In this document: piece by piece, positions 22,514 through 37,500 of the stretch
Layout of the letters: each line of letters begins with the position of its first letter
Position numbering within the stretch: the stretch's first letter is position 1
NCBI RefSeq assembly: GCF_040115645.1
Contig: NC_089551.1
Location: forward strand, 2,108,001 to 2,172,000
DNA: 64,000 bases
Reading direction: 5' to 3'
From: Euwallacea fornicatus
Taxonomy: Eukaryota; Arthropoda; Insecta; Coleoptera; Curculionidae
Notes under the pieces: model-generated
Database searches by the model: none
What the model was told of the DNA's origin: nothing
Seen by the model: the letters and a program-made list of their open reading frames with translations, nothing else
Program-made: the position numbers and the translations under genes

Positions 22514-25500
22514 GTAAAAGTTTAATCCTCACATAACGCACGTAAATCTTCGCTCCCCGGATGGTGATCGCTAATCAAAAGGGAAATAAATTGGTCGCCG
22601 AAGGCAACCCTTTAATTAAACCTGATTCTCTTTAGGGCCGCGGTCGGGACAAAGAGAAATATATTTCACGTTTAACAACAAAGAACTAAACTTATGATCT
22701 GTGTCAGGTGTTTCTTGGAGTGCCCTATGCTACACCCCCCGTCCAATCCAACCGCTTCAGCCCTACCAGAACTCCATCCCCTTGGGAAGGAGTGCGGGTG
22801 TCCGACAAAATGGGCCCTGCTTGTCCGCAAAGACTGCCCAATATATCGAACGAAACGGCGGCCTTGGAGAAGATGCCCAAGGGGCGGCTAGAATACCTTA
22901 AGAGGCTGCTGCCACTGTTGAGGAATCAGAGCGAAGACTGTTTGTACTTGAACATATTTTCTCCTGCACAAGGTAAGTTTGTTGATTTTTTACCGCCAAA
23001 CTGGAGATCTTATCTTAACAAATTTATTTGAGGGCACTATAAAGTCGCATGCGAGTTCGCCATACATATCGCAGTAAAGCCTCGATAAATTCCCAAGAAT
23101 CGATCAGCGGTAATGCAAGTTGGACCAAGTCCAAGATGGAATACAAACTCATTTAACAATCTGTATAGGGAAGTCCTGCTTCGAGATTAACGATTTCGAT
23201 TCGTCGACGTGCATTTTAAACCGAGTCTCCGACAAATCGCTAAAAGAATGGCAAATGCAGAGGGCGTTTGATTAAAGCACAATCAAAATTTTTGCGGAGG
23301 AAGGGAACATTTATTATCTTAGGGGTAAGGAAAAAAGAACGGGCCCGAGCACGAAATCTGCGAAATCTTTGTTCATCAATTATCCGGAACGTTTTCTTGC
23401 CTTTATTTGGGAATCAGCCCTTCGAGCTCTCTTACTTACTTATGATAAATGTAGTTCGTCATTGATTTCTAGGGGGATGTTTCCTGTTTTCCGCGCCCTA
23501 GCAGGAATTATTTAAATTTATTCCGAAGTTTGCCAACAGCCTAAACAGGTGTAGGCAATCTAAACTTCGCTTTGCAAATTAACACGTCACGGCAAGGGGA
23601 TATATTAATACGTACCTTCTAATGAACCACGGAAAATCTGGGATTGATAAAGAGCAATTTTTCTGGGAAAACGCGAAATATAAACGCGAGAACAAGGCCT
23701 GCGCAATGCTCCGTAAGTACACGCATCGGAAAAATCCAAAAATATTTTTGTAGAACAAGCCATTTCAATGGTAATTCATACTGCACCGCGTTAGTGCAAG
23801 CCCTCACTCTGTATACCTATTTCAATTGATTGAAAAATCCGAAAGGAAACAAACAATTTTTTCACTTTATGTGTGAGAACGCTTGTCCACATGGTGCCGA
23901 CACTCTGGCAGACTAGTTGGCCGATGAGGGAATCGACGAATTGCCATGTCCGGCACAACGGCCAGATTTGAACCCAATTAAGCACGGCTGGGATATGTTT
24001 CAAAGAAGAGCTTCGCCACGTATGGCCCACATTCACGGTGCCTTGCGATTCGAGGAGCCCCTTTCAGAAGAAAGGGGAAGGACATCACAAGCGGAAACCA
24101 ACAATATCGTTTTGAGTATGGACGACGGAGTTAGGGCTGTAATCAATAACCGTGGAGGCGACATTTTGATTTAGACGTCATCTTTTTTGGCTGCTGAGAA
24201 TGTTTCGTCAAGTTGCTAGAGGGGCGTTTTCAGTTATATTCCCAAATTATGAACAGATCGGACGATAATTCATAAATCTATCAGCAAACGCTTGGTTTAA
24301 TTGCGTATCAAACGGTGTAAGTGCATAAGGTTCTTTCCTAATTAGTTTCCGAAGAAATTCAATCCAGCTATAAGAATATTCCCAAACTTTTCCGATGTAT
24401 GCATAATTCAGGACAAAATGGCGGATGCCCGGTTGTACATATTTCGGGAGATTTCAAACTTGCGTTAAGCCTCGCGGATGGCGAATCCGTCTCTTTTACC
24501 ATATTTTTTACTTTAAAAACTACTTTTCAAGCATACTGGCACTGTCCGAGTCATGTTCTATCGGGCGACGCCGCTCGAAAGGGATTCGAGCCAAGATTTT
24601 AAAGACAGGTGTTTGCATATTGTATCAGTGCGTCGCTCGATGAAAAATCTATTGTCAGAAAAATTTCGAGAGGCAATGCACCGTAAATCATTTCTTGAAC
24701 GGTGCCAAGATAAAAGAGGACTAACACTGTCTTATTTAATATTTATTTCCAGTCATTTTATACGATTTATCTCCCCTCAGAAATAGAAGGGGAAAAGTGC
24801 TTCTCTGACAGTTTCCTTCTACGGACACTCACTGGAACTGTTCTCCCTTGTCGTAAAACAGGAATGCTCCACACGGAAGTATACCAATAAAGCTGCTTCC
24901 TCCCAGAAACCTCCAAACTTCGTAATCGACAGTTTACAGCTAAATTTACTGTCACTTTATGAATCTGCTTATCCCGGGCCCTGGCCTTTGAAAACTCGAA
25001 CAATGCCCCGTAATCTCTTACAGCAAGAGCAGTTCCTGCTGCTTGTGCGCGATTATTAATTTGTTATACAAAACGCTTATCGTTAGTTTTATTGTTGGGT
25101 ATTAAGAGTTGAATAATACCGGGCGATATTTCGCCGAGTGCGATATTTTAAACGAGCCGAAATAATTAACCATTTTTACGTGGTAAATCCAGATTAAGGA
25201 CGGGCAAAAAATTGCCACAATATTTCTCAGGTATATGAGCGTCGGCGATGATAAAGTGGCTCGGTGTTTGCGGTGAGCTCGCTTTGTCATCGGTGACACG
25301 GCGTGGAAAAAGTGACCGTTTAAATTGTCTCGGAATTATTAAAGTAAAGCAGGGAGGAGGCATTTCCCGAATATGTCTTCAGGGAGGGATGTGAGCAAAT
25401 ATTATGTCCAGGCAACGAATAAGAGAACCGATATTAAAGCCGGCAACGGAGAGGGAGCGAATCAAATTTAAAATCCGGAAATTAAGTAATTCGTTCTATG

Positions 25501-28500
25501 GAGCGAATTATTAAAGCGCGAAGTGATGGAGGATACCGACTCGCCAAGTTTGAATCTATTCTTTCTGCGCACGTTAATCACGTTCACCATTTTGTCATAT
25601 TTTATTCGACTCCCTTTATTGGACGGTATTGGCGTTTCTCCCCTGGCTGATGATTACTATCTTCCTTTCCTTATTCCCTCTTTTCTGAGATTAAAAATAG
25701 CCGTAAAAATTTCGCGTTAGCGCTAAATCAGTGATTTCTTACATTAAAGTTTCACATCGTTTCCCCACAATTTGAACGCTCGGCAAGGGCTGCATGATGC
25801 AATATCTAATTCCTGCAGTCGCGTGTACAAATTCAGAGACGTTATTTAAACCTCAAAGGCTGTTTAAATCAAATTTTATTGCGACGTAGGAATGCAAATT
25901 AAGATTCTGCTAGTCGGGGAGCAACTTTACCGAGACGAGAGATGTGTGTTTGCTTTGCGTTTCCCAATGGTTTTTGCTCGCTTTTTTTCGCTAGTTTATA
26001 GTAATCCCGGAACAATGCAACGGAATATCCAGACATAAGCAGGCACGTCTCCATAAACTCCAGGCTCCAACTCGGATCCATCTAAATAACAGTCCGAGAC
26101 TTTACGGTAAATTGTGATTTAGGACTTTCCAGGATTAAATAAATCCTTCGTTGTTGTTCCGGCGCATTCGCAAATATCGTTGACTTCTTCGGATGCTAAT
26201 TGCGGAAAATTATTTGGGACTCGCGAGGAGGCAATTTGAGTGTGATTTATATCGCGTGAGAGCCATCGAAAGGACTGGAAATCCTTTGGAGAATTTCGGG
26301 GACACACATTGACGAGGCGCCCAAAATACCCCCGTAAGTGCGGCTTAAGTTAATCCGATTCTGGGCAGGGAAATCACAAACCTGAAGTTACGGGAGAGAT
26401 TTTTCGGTACACATTGAGCCGAGGCTGCTGGCTTCTGTTTTAGGGGAGGTTTTTCGTGTTTGAGTTTAGGGTTTAAGGGAGCGCTAGGGTTTTTGACGAG
26501 GTGAAAAGTTGAACGTTGCTTTAGTGCTCTTCTTAGGGCAGCCGCTGTACATAAAATTCGTCGTTGTTAGCCGAATTTGTATACGGGAAATGATGGGCGC
26601 GTTCGGGAGGCGCCAGCGCTGCAGCGCTTTATCGCAGCGATTGCATTTCGCCCCAGCTCCGAGTGAAAGTGGCAGGGCGTGTCGCGCTGGAAAGCTGAAA
26701 TTTTGAGTTGCGAAGCAGAAATCGCCGTTTCGAATGCAGATACACGAGAAAAGTAAAAATTGAAGGATTTAACTAATGGAGGTCGTCAGTAAAAACCGAC
26801 GCAATATCCCGACACACTTTTTCCTTATCTGCCACAGATGTAACCGAGCGGAGCCTCTTTTTTCAAAAGCTTGGACTGATTGATACATCAGGAAAATTGA
26901 ATATCGGTTATTCATCATTTATAGATTTGCTAGCTGTCGAAAACATGTTCGGCTCGTTACAGACGCGTATCAACAAAAAAGTATTCGGAACCAGTAGGAT
27001 TACTAATAAACGACACAACAAAAGCCATTTTTCCCTTGTGGATGTCCGGGCCTGGTAATAAATTATCCGGCAGGCATTTACCGCACAATTCTTTCGCGAA
27101 CAGCAAAAAGACAATATGTTAAAAAAACGGGTCCATCAATTTTGCGGGGAAACGTAGTGTCGCTCCTGCGACATTCTTTGTAATAAAAATCTATTAACAC
27201 GTCCTCTAGACGTTCCTGCTAGAGTTGAAAGCGGCCCATAAAGCAGCTGGTTTGCTTGAATTCCTGCAATATTTGAAATTTATAGGTGCAAAGCGTTCGC
27301 ATCTTCAACAGGCCAGGGAGATTGTTGAAATTGGATATAAGTGTTTGCTTAGAGTAGGTGCTACGAAAAATTGTCTGAAACGCTGCAAAGTAGTCAACGA
27401 GATGAGTACACTGTAAGTGACCCCATTGCGAAACGTTAGTGTGTTCTTCTAATAGCGAATCCTCAGCGTTGCTCCGAAAATCCGTAAATACCTTTGCTAA
27501 CGATTTCCTTAACGACTGTGCCCCTATTACCGAAGAAGTACAAAAGCCATATATGAGCGTCGTAAAGACGTCTCACAAAAACGAACGGAAAGCAATTCAA
27601 AGTTCTCCAGTTAAGAGCTGAATCTGGCGCTTGTGCCAGTTTCGGGAACGCCCTAATCAGATTTTGCTCTCTGTATATTCGAGGCAAAAAGTCTTGACGT
27701 ATAACTGACGCAATATTGAGATAACTAATTTGTGGGACATAATTAAAATTTAGGTTTGGGAATGCACGCACATCGCAATTAAAATCGATCACAAAGGTTT
27801 ATCCACACACACACACACACTCGCACACAAAACATAAGCTTATAGAATTATGGTGACATGGTGGGGCCTGCAAATTGCCGTTTATTGCACCAATTAGGGC
27901 CTAAATTATCGAGAGCCAAATTAACCAAAATCTGACCGAATCAATAGGGACACGGATAAAAAAAGCCGGAAATATTGTGGGCACGAAGGCTTGAAAATAA
28001 TTATCCGTTTTCCCTGAATAATTTGGAAATATATTTACATGCCTGCATAAATAGTTTATTTATCATTCGGTTGGATATAAATAGTTTGGGCCTCGGGCAA
28101 ATTGGTCCAATTAGGAATGGCATGTTAAAAACGCGGATATTAATTAACGTTGCTAGCTTTGTAATGTGGATCGATCAAGGATGGGAGTTTTGTAATAAAT
28201 TTGTTTTGACTTCAAAATTGGAACAAGCTCCAGAAAATTAATAGTTGCCTTCTCTGGCTTTAAGCACATTTTTCGTTCGCCTTAAAAAGTAGAAACAAAA
28301 TTCTTTCTTCGAGAGCTGCATTACTGAATGTAACTAATTTAAGTGAATTCCGGAGAATCTCATTAGGAACTTTTTCCTCCTTAGAACTGCAGAATAATTA
28401 CTTTTGTGTTGCCAGGACTGCAAATATTTTTCGAGGCGTTTCAGGGATTTCGGACAAAGATGAAGGATTATTTAGTTCGTTAATTTATAAGCATTCGGAA

Positions 28501-31500
28501 TTTTAACGACTATTTTTTCTCGCTGTAAATTAGTAAATGAAGCATCCTTTTCCTTTGCGTTTTTTCCTCGTTCCGGGGCATTTGTTAAACCCCCCGGGGG
28601 GCAATATCTCTCAGATGTCTCTTGCTCAATATTCCCCCAGCACTTATCCCAAGCATTCAGGCTACATCAAACCATACAATCCTGATGGATCGGCCCAATC
28701 ATGTTCAACATGGTCGATATATCATTTTTATAAAGCGGGCTTCCGTCACGTGGATCGCGAAGCATCGCATTTTGTAAATATATTAAGCCTCAGACGTTTG
28801 TTAAGGAAATGGGGCAAAGTTTTCGCTATTTAATTAACGGAGATTTAAGGGATTACGCTCGCAACTTTGCGGGGGATTAAATTTTAAGTGCAAGTGTGGT
28901 GCAGTGACAAGTGCAGGCTAAAAACAAATCGGTAATTGGAGTTGCAGGAACTGCCTTGGAAGTTTTGAGTGACGTCTCATTTCAGATAAATGAAGTCATG
29001 TTGAACAAAAACAACAAATCAGTGCCGGCAACTCGATTATGTGAGGGGAGGGTATTGAAATCGCCCCTGCAATACGTGGCCCGATGGAATTTTCAATCGA
29101 ACGCTCTGAAAAACCGGGTTATTGTGCCATAAACAATGCGACCTCATTAGTCTCGGTGGAAATGATATTTGTGGAGTATATTTCACGTTCCAATGTTCAT
29201 AGAAAATTCGTACAAAATTATGCTTTTAACGTTAATAGAAGCCTGGTTGTGTGGCAGTGCGTTTCCAAAATGGTGTGAAGGAATTTTGAACTGAAAAGTA
29301 CGGCTTTGTGGGGAGTTTGTGGCTTTAGTTCGTTTTTTTTTTTGAGCACAGAGAAGTTAACATTAAGACAATGAGAGGAAAAGACAGAGTCCCCCATGGA
29401 AGCGAATGTTGTAGGGTAAGGAGTTTGCTTATGGGCGCATAAGGCGCCTTCGCCATTTAATCGGGAATCAAAGTTACATGCTTCTAATAAAAAAATATTT
29501 ATATTTAAGAAAAATATATAGGAATTGCCCTAAGCTTACCGTTACGACTATGACCTACAAACGAAGTAGATATCTACAAGAAAACCCTTTCACGAGTTTT
29601 TTTGTGCCTTTTCCCGTGACCTCGTACTGAAAACAATTTATTTATTAAACTGATGGTTATTTTCGACATCATGAATTTTCCGAATGTAAGAAATTCGGAT
29701 CAATTGTTTTTTAAATCATTTATATTCAGAAGTTTCCAGAAAATTTTAAAATATTTAACCTGTTTGAAAACATTTAAAAATATCCGTAAAGAGCACAACA
29801 TTTAAAAGTTTTGAGTACTAGTTGTTGGAAATTCTGAATATCTTATAAAGGATCGTTCTGCGTCAAGAAAACCTATGAAACCAGTAAATTTTCTCTTTTA
29901 ATAATTCCATGGAAAGTTCATAAATTTTTCTGTGCTCCCAGGAAGGAGCTTAGAAAACCTGGAAACCTCCATTAAGTCAAAAATGTGATATCATGCAGCT
30001 TGAATTTAAATCTATTCGCAACTGCAAACGCGAAACAAGCTCGAATATTATCTTGAGAGACTTGGACACAGTCGCGACTTGGAAAAGTTACTACTGACGT
30101 TATTGAATAAACATAACAACATTTTATCTAAATGAGTATTTGAGGTCTTTAAAGATTTCCGTTACGATTTTTCCTCATTTCAATTAAGTGCAAAAGACTC
30201 AGTAGTTTTTATCCTCTCGGAGGTATGTAGAAGACTTCGTTACGTGAAAGCCCCGCTAACTACCAGTTGTATGTCCGACTCATCGAAGTTAATATGTCGA
30301 ATGGTGAAATCTCAGACAGATCGTCGTCAAGAATTCCAAAATTTTATATTCTTTGCATGCTGCCTTTTACGATTCAACAATCAGTTCTCGTTCCTATTAT
30401 AGCCCCAGCGCAAATGGGTCAACAACATTGTTATATTCATATCTGAACTATATTACACGTCCATTACAAGTACAAGTGCCATTATGAATAATTTATCAGC
30501 CGCCCTGCATGGACCAATGTAAATGACATCTAGTGTTTACAACGATGTATCTTTTTTAGATAACATTATTTATTTAAGTATTAGTTCGCTTGTTGGTTAC
30601 ATCACCCACGTCATTCCCATGCAAATAATCCCTACACACGGATATTCACGAGGGCGAAATTTGTATACACGAGCATAATTGCGGTGCTTGTTAATATTTG
30701 CTTGATTAGTTTATCGCAAAATGGCAGCCTCCCACATAGATATCATTCATTCGGGTTAATAAACCATTTTCCTTTCCAAGGTATCTAACCTCCCAATCGA
30801 CATAGGCATCCGAAATAACGCCAATTTCGAATCTAATTACCAGTAACGAGATTGATTTTTTGTTGATATTAACCCTACACCTGCATAGTTTAAGCTTATA
30901 CATGGCAGTAAAACAGGCCATTTCTTGGATGTTATTTCCTGAGTCGTAAGCCGCGGAAATAAACGTTAGTTGTGCAAAAGAGAACGGGGATTCTTAAACA
31001 TAAATCTTGGAGCGAGGGCCCATAAACAAAACTGCCTTCCTGAGCATTTGTCCGATTTTCTTAATGAAAATTCTTGCTGCTTTTAAAGTCGCTCGACTAC
31101 GTAGTAACTCGCTTACTTTCTGTCCCCAAATAAAATGATCAGAGCTAATATATTTTCAGTGATTACCTCTGTGACGATTGTAAAATTCGCGGCCCTCATC
31201 AATTTAAATAGGTAAAAACTCCCAGCCTTCATCGGTCTAGTTAGTAAAGCAATCCAGGTTTGTCTACTCAGCACTAAGTTAATCTTTGATTATAGATTAA
31301 CAGTGATTAAAGTAGGTAGTTTTCGGAATTCTAAACGTAAAATAATGTGCTAAAACAGTTAATATTTCTCGTCGGTTTGCACGTTCTTCCGCCTCCTCAT
31401 TCCTCTAGGATTACTTTCGTGCGGAGAATCTTAACGAAGTAACGCGAGGAGATAAGAAAATTAATCACTGACAAGCTTTGTTTTCGTTCGAAACCAGATT

Positions 31501-34500
31501 ATCCTAATTTGTCTTTGCTACCCGATAACGGTGGTTTATCGATCGCTGTATCGCACAACGAATAATGATAGATTGAAAATTTGTGGAAACATCAATAGAA
31601 ACGTGTTCTATTGAAGAGTCATTATTCAAAAAAACCCGCAAGAAAGAACGAAAGGGGGTTTGAAACGTCAGTATCAGAACGGGACACAAAAGACCGAATG
31701 TGTGGGCCAGCCTGAACATGATGGTTAAATACTCGCAGAGATTAATGGGTCACTTGTTCCGCTTTTGGGCAGTTTTTACCCTGTTAATTTCAGATAAAAT
31801 ATGTTTTTATGTTCGGCGGTCAAAAATCCCGCCCTTTGTTCCTGGCCAGAAATAATAAGCTTCGATATGTTAAACAATTTTATTTATCCAGGGGGTTTGT
31901 GCCCTTTTCCGGAAAAAAACCCAAAAAATCCGCTCAAAAATCTCCATATAAATTGCTTCACCGGACCTGGAGGGGGTACTTTCCAAAAGGAGGAGCGCGG
32001 ATTGCACGCAGATAATTACGCAGATTTTTCCCTTCCTTGATAGTACGTATGTCACGTTGTTACTCGTTTTATTATTCCCGAGTGTGGAAAAAGTGAAATT
32101 GGATAGAATGGTATTAGAATTTATGTTAAATAGTTTTGCTCGCTTTTAGGGAACAAGCTCGAGAAGGGTTCGATATATTTATGTCAGTTTGAAGAAATTT
32201 CAGCTCCAGTTTCACTGTCTGAAAGGGGGAAAGAATCGTAAGGTAATATTACACTACTGAAACGGATTTTCCTGAAGGGGTATTATTGCAATTTGAACTT
32301 TAACATTCTTATCACACCATACATACATAATATAAGAATGCATGTAGAATTTAAATGAGACGAAGCTGAAGGAAGGTTCAGTAACGTGACTTTGATGAAA
32401 AAATATAACATCGGTTCAGTTTCATTTGTACTGTTTAAATAAAGGCCCCAGGTCTCTTTGGAGTTATGTAACCACAATAATCCCCAAATCAATGGAGAAA
32501 TTAACCATTGTCCTGTTTTGATTTCTTGTGATGCTCAAAAGATTTTCGTAAGTTCTCGAAATAGATGTTAACATCGAAGTAATCACATAAAATACCTTTT
32601 TGTACGAGAGAATTCTATATGGCATTCAATAATCTCGTAGCGGTCGATATAGAAACACATTTTCTACCCATCTCGATCAAAAGAAAAATTAGATATTTTG
32701 TATTTAAGCGGATTGAGAATTTCGGCCACATATGAGAACTATTTTATTTCGATTTACAATTCAAAGGGTTTAATTAATCACAATAATAGGAATTCTGGAT
32801 TAACCAGTAAATGCGTTTTATGTTTAGCAAAATAATATACCTAAAGTATAGTGCTCTGAATAGCAACACTATTGCTTCCTCTTCTTTGTGCAATTATAAC
32901 TTTTCCTTGGTTGTGGCATCTTTTAAAGTAACAAAATCTGAAAAAATTGTCCTATATTGAGCTACACGTTATTTGTGAGATGGAGAGAGATATTTTAGAG
33001 GTGTAGTCGACTTCCTTTATAAGTAGAATCGCGTATATTTAATGATCGATTTCGAAGTGGTCCTAAACCACGCAAGCCCACTTTTTCATTTGCAGGACCA
33101 ATGCACAAAACTTCTGTCCCACTTCGCTATCAGTAGAAGGTAGATTTACGCGGCTCTTAAAACTCCGACCAGGAAAACATGGAAAATATGCCCGACTCGC
33201 AAACTTTCCTCCGAAGACATTATAAACCGAAACCTTCGGTGTCTGGTTACTTTTATGTACTTTGGGTAACTCCTGCTCGCGCTTCAAAACCGCTTTTAGC
33301 TCTATAAATCAATTGGAACTCTGTGAAAACTCCCCACCGCTAGACATATTCGAGAACTCCTTTTTAGCCGAACTTCATTTGCTCGGGCTTCAGTGGAGCG
33401 ACAACACTTAAAAAATAACGAAAGCCGACGGCTCGAGGAGCGTTTAAAAGAAAAGCGATGTCGGAGGAATTAAAGTTGCATCGAAAATTACCATTAGAGC
33501 TCTAAGACACTATAGAAAACCCCTTTAAAATACGCTCATGAATAGAACGACTTGCCTTAAAAGTTTCGCCTTTACTTAAAACTTTGGCGCGTAGCGCCAG
33601 GCTTTCAGGGCTCGTGAATTGATTTACCGAATGTTTTAAAAGTGGTGTGAAAAGACGAAGGAAAACTGTTTAGGGGCGAGGAAATTAAAGTCTTGTTCTG
33701 TAAACCGCTAAATATCGACTTTGAAATTCGATTGGATCGTCGAGACGCGTCACCATTTCAAGTGATGAGGGACACGAGTTCTCTAATCAGAACAATTGCG
33801 TTTTTCTGGGATCAACAAGACTTAATCCTTATTCGTAAAACTGGGGAACGAGTTTCGGCAAAAATTCGATTTAGTACAGAACGGCAAAAAGTGTGATTTA
33901 TCGAGGACCATCTTAGGGATCCGAAAACAAGCGATTTAAAAGCTCGAAGCGAGAAATCTGGGGTTACTGATTTTTTTAAATTTATCTGCCGACCGGATTG
34001 GGACGTCGAGCTTTCCGGAAGCAGAAATATAATTAATTTGCCTTCGAAAAAAGATGCCAAAGCTTATTTATTTCGGAATGAAAATTTCTGTTGGGTCTCG
34101 TCAAGCAGGGCCTCAATGGATTTTCGGAAAAGAATTTTAGTTTGCGCTAAGATAAACGAGGGTTTTCAGTGGCATGCTTGGGTGAAATTAATTTTCCGCA
34201 GATCGTGCACATTATGTTCCTTCGGTTATTAAATTGGAGCCTTCTATCACGTGTAGAAGCCATCACTCTCGTCTTTACTTTAGCCTATTGTTTGTCTTGT
34301 TCCTTCAATATCAGGACAGGTTACGAAAAGAAACCGCCCTTGTTCGGCTTAAACAGCTATTCTATTTAATGCCGAGATCTTAAGGGATTCACTTTAATAT
34401 CGTCACTCGACCTTTATAGAGATTTATCGATTGACACCAGTCCGCGCGAAGAATGCCGGAAATTTTCGACACTTTTAGAAAATCTTAGAATCTGCCCTCA

Positions 34501-37500
34501 TTCTTCGTGTGAGTAGATTTTGCGAGGGCGAAAAGGGACACAAAACAATAATAACTCAACAAGAGCTGCAAAGCCAGTATTTTGTGTAGTCCCTCCTCCA
34601 CGCTCGGCCCGACGGTTTTCCAAACTTTGGTCGCTACACTTTCGAGAGCTAATTTAATGCAGTTTCATTAATTACGTGTAGCAGTTCGTTACAAGTTTGC
34701 CGCTTCCGTTATTTAAACCTTTGAACGCTTCCGTCTTAATTAGGCGTTAGGACTATGTGAAGCCGTATTGTTCCTGGCAAGTTGTTAACAACGCCGCGAC
34801 AACACTTCTTCCTTGTCTCGTTTGAGTTTCTAACTGTTACGCGGATCCCGTCGAGTGGAAAATTAATAGTAAATATGAAAATACGCGGTAAAATTTGGGG
34901 AAGAAGTAGATAAAATGCAATGAAAAGCTCTAATAGTCCAGGTGGGGCGGGGAGAGAATCGAAAGAAAATGCATAGCAGGAAAGGGAAGGAAACAGCGGA
35001 AGCATGTAATAAACAATATTCAGGTGAATGCAACGCAAATTGTAACAGGCCATGTTTGAGTTCCTTTGTTGCAACGTTATTAATAATCCCTGAGGCGAGC
35101 AGTGGCGGTCCAATTTGAATTTCAGAGAGCTCCAATTCAAAAAAATATCAACGAAATCTTACCGTGTAAAAGCTGGTACTCTGCAGTGTTAATCCAATGC
35201 TTGGCCACTTATAGTGTAACTGGGGCGTTGCGAAGATGACGAGAAAGAACTGAGAATTAGGAAGAATTGAGGAAAAATCGTGAATTAATAATTTTTATAA
35301 GAATGAAAAATGTTGTGTTTACATTTACATTGGCTGGTGAGGAGTTAATTAAGAAATATTTCAGCGTGGCCGGAATTATTCAGCTGTACCCTCACTTCTG
35401 ACGTCCTCATAATGTCTTATAGATTGCGGATAGGAAGTCAAGCCGGCAAATGGCGAAGCCAACCAAAATTATTTGTGCGGTTTCCTGCAGACCCGTTTTG
35501 AGGCAATATTGAGTGAAACTAATACGACAAAACTAATAATGCTTTCGAGCATTGAAATTTACATGACGATGGGATGCGAAAGGGAAACATTGTCGTGAAT
35601 ACACTTCTTCAGACAAAAGTAGAACATTTTTCAACAACTTCTATTTGCATGAAAGAAGAAAGGGCAGATCCAAGCGACGTTGTGTGCAGCCTAGATAGCT
35701 GAAAAGTTATAGAAATTAGAAAATTCGTATCTGCTTTGAAAATGGAATTAGACACCCTCTGTGAATTTTTGTCCATATTTGAATTTTAAATTTTGCGTTC
35801 TCGTCCCTCCGTTCTTAGCACGAAATATTTGTAAGCTCTTAAAACGACTCTGAATTTTTGGCAAACTTCGCTCCATCTTCCGTCTGAGCCTAATTGTCAT
35901 AAAGCCGGCGCGCTTAATTAACAAAAAGAAACGGATGTGGGTATGTTCGAGAATCAACGAAACGTTGCAATCTGAATCGTGAACTACACTTTACCTCACA
36001 GCGATAATCTGGAGTTTCCAAACTTTGTCTCGTGCATTACCGGAAGCAAAAAATTAATGACATTTTTAAATGAATTTACATTAAGGGTCGTCGCAAAAAC
36101 GAAAAAGCAGTTACATGTGTGCACACTTTCTAACAAAAGCGTGTTAATTTATCTACGCCAAGTCAGTAAAGCTGGTCCCAGTTTACAGGGCAAATATAGA
36201 TACGCTTTCCTAGTGCTCATTAAATTCTAAAATGACGCGAAAAATCGCAGATCTCTTTGACGTATCTCAGGGCCTTATGAATATCTACTGGTTCGAAATT
36301 AAGTAAATACTGGAAAATCTCGAATTTAAGGACATTCCGTTGTGTCCCTTTAATGTGGCAATTTATAAGTGAGCGGGGCAAGGAGTTTTGAAACAATCCA
36401 TTGTTTCATTAGGCATAAATTTCAGTCACAAAAGAGAAATCCATCCGTTTCCGTACAAATGAGTCCGGGCTAACGCCGGAACTGCTCCGGTTAAATGCCC
36501 GGAACATTCCCTTTTAGTTCCGCGGTTTTCGCGGCCGCACGAGGGTCAGCATTACTTTATTTCTCCGCAGGATTAAATCTTGAATAAAGGCCTTTTGTAC
36601 CCAGTTATATTTTGCTTTAACTGTCTCTCGCTCTCTAATTAAAGCCAAACATTAGTTCGAGCCCTAAAATCTGGTCAATGAACTATTTAAAGCGGACCGG
36701 CGATAAATCAGCTTGGGGCCATTTTAAAAGCGTTCTGTGATAGAAAGGGATTTCATTTTGGTAGTAACACATTTGGTTCGAAATTAATCGATCAAATTCG
36801 TGAATAGGTATGCGGAATTTGTGGCGCAATCCAAAAATATCATATCTTCAATCGCGCGATAATTCGACGTCACGCTAATTAGGAAAGTCAGACATTGTTA
36901 TTTTCACACGGAAATTAGTCAGTGGGAAAGTTGATAACTAACACTTTAGCTCATGAAAATTTTAAAGCTCCATCCCTTCGAGTTCCGGAGCTTCTGTCTA
37001 GAGGGACTCACTCTCGTACCCCCCCTGGAAATTTTCTGGAAAACTCCAAAGTTTTGGATTTGTCGGTTCTGGGTTTAATGAGATTATTGTCGTTCCCCAA
37101 TAGATGTAAGCAAATAACTTGTTGAAAGGGCCGAAGTTGATTTCAAAAACAGAACTGGCATCCTTTGGTTCAAAATCAATTCGATCCGCCGAAATGAATA
37201 AATATGCTAAATTGCTGTTGGTGCATGCGGGGGCAATTAGTTAAAAACTAAAACAGACTACCATCATCAACTGAACTGGCAGTGAATTATTCAGGCCGGC
37301 CAATAACACTAATTATTCCACCTGCCTGTCGTTTACAAATTGAGGCTGCATATGGAAGCTCGCCCTGTTATTGCGTTGCATCGGTTTTATTTCAACAAGT
37401 TTCTACCTCAGGTTTTAATATTTTAAAGCAAAATATTGTTATCGCAGCGAAATATTGTTTCCCCCAACCGAATTAATTGATCCGAGAGAAGGCGCCATTT

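Noticed and set aside
31801..32055. Overlapping plus- and minus-strand frames of 60-80 codons with Pro/Gly-rich stretches.
   Set aside because: Three frames are open at once and none has a family match or splice context.
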